Of a stretch of 64,000 nt of DNA, positions 60,601 to 64,000 are shown in pieces. The notes beneath the pieces were generated by a model. The model did no database searches. It was not told where the DNA came from and worked only from the letters and a program-made list of their open reading frames with translations. The DNA is from JAVBWO01 sp036677375 (GTDB lineage Bacteria; Bacillota; Dehalobacteriia; UBA4068; UBA4997): the NCBI GenBank assembly GCA_036677375.1, contig JAVBWO010000012.1, positions 248,001 through 312,000 on the forward strand, read 5' to 3'. Positions within the stretch are counted from its first letter, which is position 1. Each line of letters starts with the position of its first letter. Position numbers and translations under genes: made by a program.

Positions 60601-62973
60601 CGCCGTAAAATCCAACTCGTTTGGTATGGAGGGTTTCGTATCTACCCCGAAGACCGGCGTAATAAGGGCCGCTAAATTAGCGTCGTCAAACACAGCCTCA
60701 AGTGCGTCCGAGCCAGCGGCGTCGGTCCATCTCAGTATATTACGTTCCGTCTCGTCGCTGGTGACGGCAGCGCCGTCACAGTTAATGTTGTCGCTGGCGT
60801 AGCCCGTGACGGCGCTGCCCGCTTTGGCGTAGGCGTTGAATTTCACCGTGTCCACCATGCTGAGGCGCAGCATCTCGCCGTTGGCAAAGCTGTTTTGCGC
60901 CATGCCGCCTTTTTGAGCGTCAAAGTCTATCTTAACAAATGCGGTGCGGGCCTTGTAGACCGGCCGGACCACGACCGTGTTGTTGTCCATCAGGAATTTG
61001 CTGCGTTCGATTTTGTTTCCTGACATGTCCTTCATCCGACCGGTATAAAGTTTGCGGATGTCTAGGCTGTTCCCCTGAACATAGTAATAGCCCTGAGCGC
61101 CGATACGCTCAATCTTATAACCCCAGAGATAGACCTTGGAGGTGTCAGAGAGCTTCGTATCGGCATAATTCGGCTCGAAGTTGACCGTATCTCCGTCGTA
61201 AAAGGTTTTTTGTGTCGCCACAGTATTGCCACCGAAGGACAGTCCTCCCACAAATACCGGGGCGCTTTCCGTATATGTCCCTGTTGCCGTATAGGTCTTA
61301 GGGACAACCACCGCGTCGGCGTCTTCCGTATCCGAATCCAGAACCACCGTGACCGGAGTGTAATACAGGCTCAGATGGTCAAGATACATCTCGGCGATGC
61401 TACCGCTACTCCCGGAGGTTTTGGTATTGAAGCGAATGCTCGCCGTCGTCTTGTCCCTGTCGGTAAGCGTGTATGTACGGCTCCCGTCGGGAATATGGCC
61501 GGAAAGGTACAGCTTCGAGTCGCCGTTGATGGCGACCCAGGTGGCCTGGTCGCTGGCAGGCGGATTTGACCAGTACCAATTCATTTTATCCACCATCGTC
61601 AGATCCGTGTCAAAGGAGATGTAATTGCTGCTGTTTAGGTTAAAAACCGGAACATATGCCGTACTGTTATAGTGCTGGCCGCTGCCGCCCGAGCGGTCAC
61701 TCCAGATCAGGGTTTTAACCTTGTAGTCCCCGTCGTAACTGATGTTTGAAAGCTCAAGGGCGTTATAGGAAGCCACTGTGCCGGAGGCGGCGCCATTCTG
61801 TACCGCCAGTTGGTCGGGGGCCGTAATCGTAACGAGCGTTTTTCCGGTTTCCGCGTTCGAGGCCCCGGTCCCGTTGGGGTCAAGCCTGACGTAAAACTGC
61901 ATTCCGGCGCCCTTACTGCCACTCAACAGGGGCACCCGCACTTTCTGCATCTCCTGCCCGGGGACAAAGCGCAGCTCGGTCACGCCGGGATTATAATCCA
62001 CGCCCGGCTTTGCCGAAACCGCCGCCGTGCCCACATAAACGGAGCCGTAGCGGTACAGCCCCGCGGTACGCTTTACGGTGGCTTCCGCGTAACCTTCGTC
62101 AGGATTGGCCGTGATCTCGCTGTCGGCCATTTCAAACAGCAGGGGTTCTTTTTTCTCGTTATCTTTGATGTTCATAAACCCGTTGATGGAATCGCCGGTG
62201 ACGCCGCCAACAGGGTCAATGAGTGCGAAAAGCACCTGCTCCTCGTCCTCGGAGATGCTATCGTCTATGGTGTTGAAACGGATCTTTTTTATGTATTCGC
62301 CGTCTGCAAAGTTCAGCGTGCAGCATACTCCCGGTAGCCCCTCATACAGCACCTTCTCCTGCTCAAGGGCTTCGTTCTTCTGGGAGTTGTCCACCTCGCG
62401 CCAGTTGGGGCGTGTGGAGGTATTTCCAACGGAGGCGTCTCTCATGGCGCGAAGGCCGGTGGCCTTGGTTTCGGAGAAGGTGTCCTCGGCCGAGGACTCG
62501 CTACCAGGCGTGGCGGTGGAGATCCGGGGGTCGGGTAACACCGTGTAGACGTCGGCGTCAGCTCCGTTATCCCCCTTCCCGTCGCTGTTGGTGATACTGT
62601 CAATCAGCGGCCTGGCGTCCTCGTTTTCGGGCAGCGCTTCGTAAAATAATCCGTTTTTAACGCTCAGAGTGTAATCCTTTCCGTATTCCGCCGTCACGTC
62701 GATTGCCTTGAACGCGACGCTCGCCGCGCCAGCCGTTCCGCCTTTTCTCACCACGGCTATTTCTACATAGGACATATCCTCTGAAGTATTCATCCTGGTC
62801 GTCAGCATTTCAAACAGGCCGTTTGGATATGCGGACTCGTCCACCGCCTCCTGAAGCTGTTGACAAAGCTGAGCGTCGTCCCCGTCTTCCGCCGCTATTG
62901 CTTGAAGCGGCAGAACGCTGAGCAGCATTATAATTATCAAAATGAGCGCAGTGACTTTTTTTAAAGCTTTCAT
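54634..62973 (-). CDS. Giant SLH-anchored multi-domain surface protein
   Basis: A 2,779-residue exported protein. Approximate layout: signal peptide 1-28; Calx-beta-like segments at about 60-270 and 285-390 (YGKDYTL, PGVDYNPGVTELRFVPGQ); beta-sandwich repeats to about 940; a carboxypeptidase-regulatory-like domain at about 945-1035; a long beta-rich/helical part; a probable beta-propeller at about 1500-2000 (RTQLYYSLNIGSTWSEPQK is BNR/Asp-box-like); CARDB-like adhesion domain about 2030-2250; a wall-proximal domain about 2400-2590; three SLH repeats 2600-2779. GGGGGAAG precedes the ATG. GC content is higher than in the flanking genes. A role in adhesion, S-layer formation or polymer binding is inferred; no catalytic motif was found. 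Confidence 0.85.
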   Translation of the reverse strand: MKALKKVTALILIIIMLLSVLPLQAIAAEDGDDAQLCQQLQEAVDESAYPNGLFEMLTTRMNTSEDMSYVEIAVVRKGGTAGAASVAFKAIDVTAEYGKDYTLSVKNGLFYEALPENEDARPLIDSITNSDGKGDNGADADVYTVLPDPRISTATPGSESSAEDTFSETKATGLRAMRDASVGNTSTRPNWREVDNSQKNEALEQEKVLYEGLPGVCCTLNFADGEYIKKIRFNTIDDSISEDEEQVLFALIDPVGGVTGDSINGFMNIKDNEKKEPLLFEMADSEITANPDEGYAEATVKRTAGLYRYGSVYVGTAAVSAKPGVDYNPGVTELRFVPGQEMQKVRVPLLSGSKGAGMQFYVRLDPNGTGASNAETGKTLVTITAPDQLAVQNGAASGTVASYNALELSNISYDGDYKVKTLIWSDRSGGSGQHYNSTAYVPVFNLNSSNYISFDTDLTMVDKMNWYWSNPPASDQATWVAINGDSKLYLSGHIPDGSRTYTLTDRDKTTASIRFNTKTSGSSGSIAEMYLDHLSLYYTPVTVVLDSDTEDADAVVVPKTYTATGTYTESAPVFVGGLSFGGNTVATQKTFYDGDTVNFEPNYADTKLSDTSKVYLWGYKIERIGAQGYYYVQGNSLDIRKLYTGRMKDMSGNKIERSKFLMDNNTVVVRPVYKARTAFVKIDFDAQKGGMAQNSFANGEMLRLSMVDTVKFNAYAKAGSAVTGYASDNINCDGAAVTSDETERNILRWTDAAGSDALEAVFDDANLAALITPVFGVDTKPSIPNELDFTAEKTFTKLTVEYGEPAMTVAVHPLSGDQDKGAVLYVSGGTQLTGDKDHPMEIKPMERNKVYTISGLPATGYRMRWADFTGDKDRDGNLSIQEYDALGKYAGLFNRTALYGLFYNYVANYDNPLIYYSFEPKPTGGKPGTISDRIVMIGGDVLSNTSAAAVASSEVPVVGAEVLVGNQSGGDEPNSASTDSSGVFSITSKNFGVNERYSLIISYKGINYKGYADVNASSTIKLQEYDDFIPYNFTGYETVTSRDGNGKNIETTSKLDFKAIGNKDTTYTFQFNVKGAQPGLSANKAYIRIYSKQGAQRGNAIAVTPSNGSFAFTLNPASFTDGILPGDYMTLQIEDQYGTEHLEHNVGFSFIQSLDTFSLLTSFKTPATGAIDMVGSLDTAFNLGLSGKMSDYGTQQGEDWIVNFGFNKSWEKELGDEGKKEDETLKEAAKGSDAASTAKDAVDNGDENKTSASLTNSMKFDMSTAVYLKLSLDKDPNSANYNCFYFNEMIVSATLSGSLTSKVEIQTPVGVTVFVQLDLGGNITALMAIERYHHNVYLDENGSVDFTNASDTNPERDFTIYGKFSVNPYIAVTAGASLSVASLSVTGMAAFNMDFTTMGSGSGTVTLTSDLALKVLCFEFNWHIADKTWDLFNYGTMRSLRADSLFSGEDYLYDSIADAKVMSRDYLENRGTWQGGGGSSRPRALSVSRRTGNEQALLAGVYPYPYTCLADLGDDRQLLVFLDDDTLHDDRNRTQLYYSLNIGSTWSEPQKVDTEGTPDSLPCVYDVGDSVLVAWSSAYELVSGDDDVLQTLNKNNIKASFFSKDTLTFGDVQEVTKQTEDDVYSDTNPYIAYWQDESLGQKNLMIVYTKSQYASTDEKGTGGDENAVVGDVVNPSYTALAYRFYDFDNNCWFESGGEPNYYGQSFIDASKYVDVDESDLLVDAYDDPAGVGFWSRVPKSDQISIRNHPNNDPLIVDSDAIGYGGYAVFAYAVDTDSDSSTTLDRELFIQLYDFNNHVFFPSIRIPEAQATLSNLLFDQSNDNVYLYYLSDGDIHCLDIGYLVNNELMYYGDKGAFVVNKQKGVYRPSQVVVQHKYDLVQEEDGNEVRKNDMPIDEFMVDSNDGNVYIVWGENGITYKDGVDPNSAEAADPENYFREHQIYAVRQTIGNLTESQVPDGNGNAVTISYRPTEWSDQVQLTDEQGANYNDLDIAILSNGNLRVVYVKGMSQVIDVSGEAMPAENVNGRILMTTDFNVTGKNAEVTIESLTVPQSGETLPVTLMLSNRSLSSLDHLTVSLVQVKDGVTETVGGQDVVQLKGGAKTAFVMPWQAPEDLKNISLRAVVSGEDGVVLCSAETPVTAASSIDITDVSTEFVGRNQVKIKGTATNNGNIASDDAVVSAKANSTEIGFLDLGVIAVGESRAFTFYGDISKVTFDSATSGDGTVTDTATLNVRSDGDGEMVDLTRSASPDDMALINNISGFVLKDNAGAVLSDRITMSPRSSKQVLPDIGYKEENQRTPYVVYDSSDESVVGIGADKMTLNTGRTGTAIVTAYIFPPDSVMTLSKNGLAWTGNLSTLPDGAVLTKSFTVTVANGGQSTTTHTPAPPSPVNGGTSAETTASITGNAGGHVTATVSTAQVESAVTGAKEAAAKSGLFIDVNAPDGTEAIDTDIPVSALRFAAESGVSALTLHTSLCTVSFDENALSTICSETAGDSVRISVAGVDPLTLSETARAFIGDRPVFSFTVTSGDQTISELNGHATLSMPYTPRIGEDTDAIVIYRINAVGLPEIVSDCSYDPENGTVVFHTDHFSEYVIGYNKVSFSDVQQDVWYANALDYIAARGITTGTGNGSFSPDASLTRGQFIVMLLRAFGLSPAENLTDNFMDAGNTYYTKYLAAAKQLGIAGGIGNNLFAPDREITRQEMCTLLYHALELLDRLPEEASGKTTADFLDKADIASWASDAVTAFVKVGVLNGSDDKLLPTGILSRAQMAQIFYNLMKN

Positions 62974-63024
62974 AATACACTTCCCCCGTCTCTTTATGTG
63001 CTGAAAATTTTAGCGTGTTCCCCG

Positions 63025-63285
63025 TTACTTTTCTTTTAACCTTTTGCCATATCCATATAAAGTACACTCGAAAATATGAGAAACGGAGAGATCCTCTCCA
63101 TCCGGGAGCGAGGACCACACGCCGCAATTTGGGCAGATCTTTTCATATGCGGCATTCCCCTCGCCCGTTTTCAACCGGCAGCATAACCCAATCTCCGGAA
63201 ATCCCTGTTCCGGTACGAGGCAGGTTCCGTCCGGAATACTATTTGTTTTACAACTGCCTTGCAATGCATCATATTCCTTAGCCAC
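63025..63285 (-). CDS. Small cysteine-rich protein, hypothetical
   Basis: An 86-residue ORF with a GTG start and GGGAG 9 nt upstream. It has seven to eight cysteines, including adjacent CC near 35 and CPNC near 51-54, then a final Cys in FECTLYGYGKR. A metal-binding ribbon is likely, but I recognise no family. It ends 51 nt before the giant protein gene on the same strand, so the two may be co-transcribed. Coding status is moderate because it is short. Confidence 0.45.
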   Translation of the reverse strand: MAKEYDALQGSCKTNSIPDGTCLVPEQGFPEIGLCCRLKTGEGNAAYEKICPNCGVWSSLPDGEDLSVSHIFECTLYGYGKRLKEK

Positions 63286-63449
63286 AAGCTCAAACTCCCT
63301 ATATTATTTTTTATTTAATTGTAACAGAGTACCCACTAACAAAATCGCTAACATTCCCCCAATTTCCAGGTACATCCACAAAATTTATTGATTATTTTCT
63401 GCTCTCATACTAAAATGTAGTTATCAAAATACGGAAGGGGGTAAGATGC

Positions 63450-64000
63450 TTGGTCCACATATCAGCCGTCCGTATCACTGCACCAAGAGCGGCATCGGGA
63501 GAGATTCTGCGTCAGGATTTGGTAGCCAGCATACTTAATAGCCATGATAAGGTCACATACATCGACGCGGGAGCAGGATTCGGCAAAACCACTTTGCTTT
63601 CTCAGGTAGCGGGCTCTGTTGAAAAGGTTGTCTGGGCCACTCTGGACGGTGAAAGCGATGTTTTTTCCATTCTGACGCTTTTGGGTGAAGCAGTCCGTCA
63701 CACCTTCCCGCTTTATGAGTTCAACGCCTCTGAATATATGCCATTTGAATCAAAGGATAACTTTACAACGCTTCTGGCAGACGCCTTTATAAACAGCATC
63801 GAAAAACTGGGAAAGGATATCATGTTCTTTCTTGACGACCTTCATACTGTCGGCAGTGCGCAGGTCAGACAGCTGATAACCTGTATCTTAAAATACAAAC
63901 CGGAAGACGCCCGTTTCTGCCTGAGCAGCCGTGAAGCGCCCTGGCACGATTTGATACCCCTGCTCGCAAGAGGCATGATCCGGGAGATTACGCAAAATGA
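63450..64000 (+). CDS. MalT-like LuxR family ATP-dependent regulator, N-terminal part
   Basis: The frame from a TTG at 63450 is open to the right edge (183 codons). GGGGG lies 8 nt upstream; an ATG at 63446 is out of frame. It begins LVHISAVRITAPRAASGE and has a Walker A motif GAGFGKTTLL near 51-60 and a Walker B FFLDDLH near 131-137, followed by a sensor-like LSSREAPW. This is the STAND-type ATPase of MalT-like transcription factors, which carry a LuxR HTH at the unseen C-terminus. It is divergent from the giant protein and small Cys-rich genes and is a likely regulator of that block. Confidence 0.8.
   Translation, partial: MVHISAVRITAPRAASGEILRQDLVASILNSHDKVTYIDAGAGFGKTTLLSQVAGSVEKVVWATLDGESDVFSILTLLGEAVRHTFPLYEFNASEYMPFESKDNFTTLLADAFINSIEKLGKDIMFFLDDLHTVGSAQVRQLITCILKYKPEDARFCLSSREAPWHDLIPLLARGMIREITQN

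Overview
The window looks like the chromosome of an anaerobic, spore-former-type Firmicute, most likely class Clostridia. The reasons are a moderate GC content, strong Shine-Dalgarno sites with frequent GTG/TTG starts, a HisZ plus short HisG histidine operon, S-layer-homology (SLH) surface proteins, DegV and DUF6483 relatives, and classical intrinsic terminators. I cannot name a genus. No rRNA, tRNA, CRISPR array or phage module was seen.

Region 1 (0-12.8 kb) holds a DUF6483-like gene end, an acetamidase/formamidase, an ABC-F ATPase, a MATE efflux pump with its MarR repressor (a 16-bp perfect palindrome covers the promoter), a TetR regulator, a decayed degV gene, and a four-gene envelope cluster (radical SAM protein, MGDG-synthase-type glycosyltransferase, polysaccharide deacetylase, flippase-like membrane protein).

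Region 2 (12.8-24.6 kb) is the most interesting part. A minus-strand gene set encodes a divergent pair of glycine-decarboxylase P-protein-like subunits without gcvT or gcvH, followed by an amino-acid permease, a COG3199 ATP-NAD-kinase-like protein and two short-chain dehydrogenases. Next to it lie a BmrR-like MerR regulator, an SLC13-type transporter and a small beta-carbonic-anhydrase-like protein. Three of the promoters have the unusual 19-bp spacer typical of MerR activation and share a CYCTCC-N7-GGA element; a fourth, upstream of merR, is a variant. I infer one MerR regulon for uptake and breakdown of an unknown amino or carboxylic acid. The transporter/anhydrase cassette is bracketed by two diverged direct copies of a ~150-bp repeat.

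Region 3 (24.8-45.3 kb) contains the operon hisZ-hisG-hisD-hisB-hisH-hisA-hisF-hisIE (hisC absent) with a divergent PHP-type histidinol phosphatase, then nicotinate phosphoribosyltransferase with a 17-codon upstream ORF, an iron-sulfur protein remnant, a lone prepilin with a poly-aspartate linker, a PLP-dependent enzyme, an ECF sigma/anti-sigma pair, an MFS efflux gene with a leader terminator, a membrane protein of unknown function, type I IPP isomerase and a zinc-ribbon protein.

Region 4 (44.9-64 kb) begins with an IS256-family transposase remnant and is a surface-protein/regulator block: two lipoproteins with an SLH protein, a divergent AraC regulator, a frameshifted AIM24-family gene, a second paralogous SLH protein with a small LuxR regulator, a LuxR regulator fused to a multi-pass membrane domain, a 2,779-residue SLH-anchored giant protein, a small Cys-rich protein and the start of a MalT-like LuxR ATPase running off the right edge.
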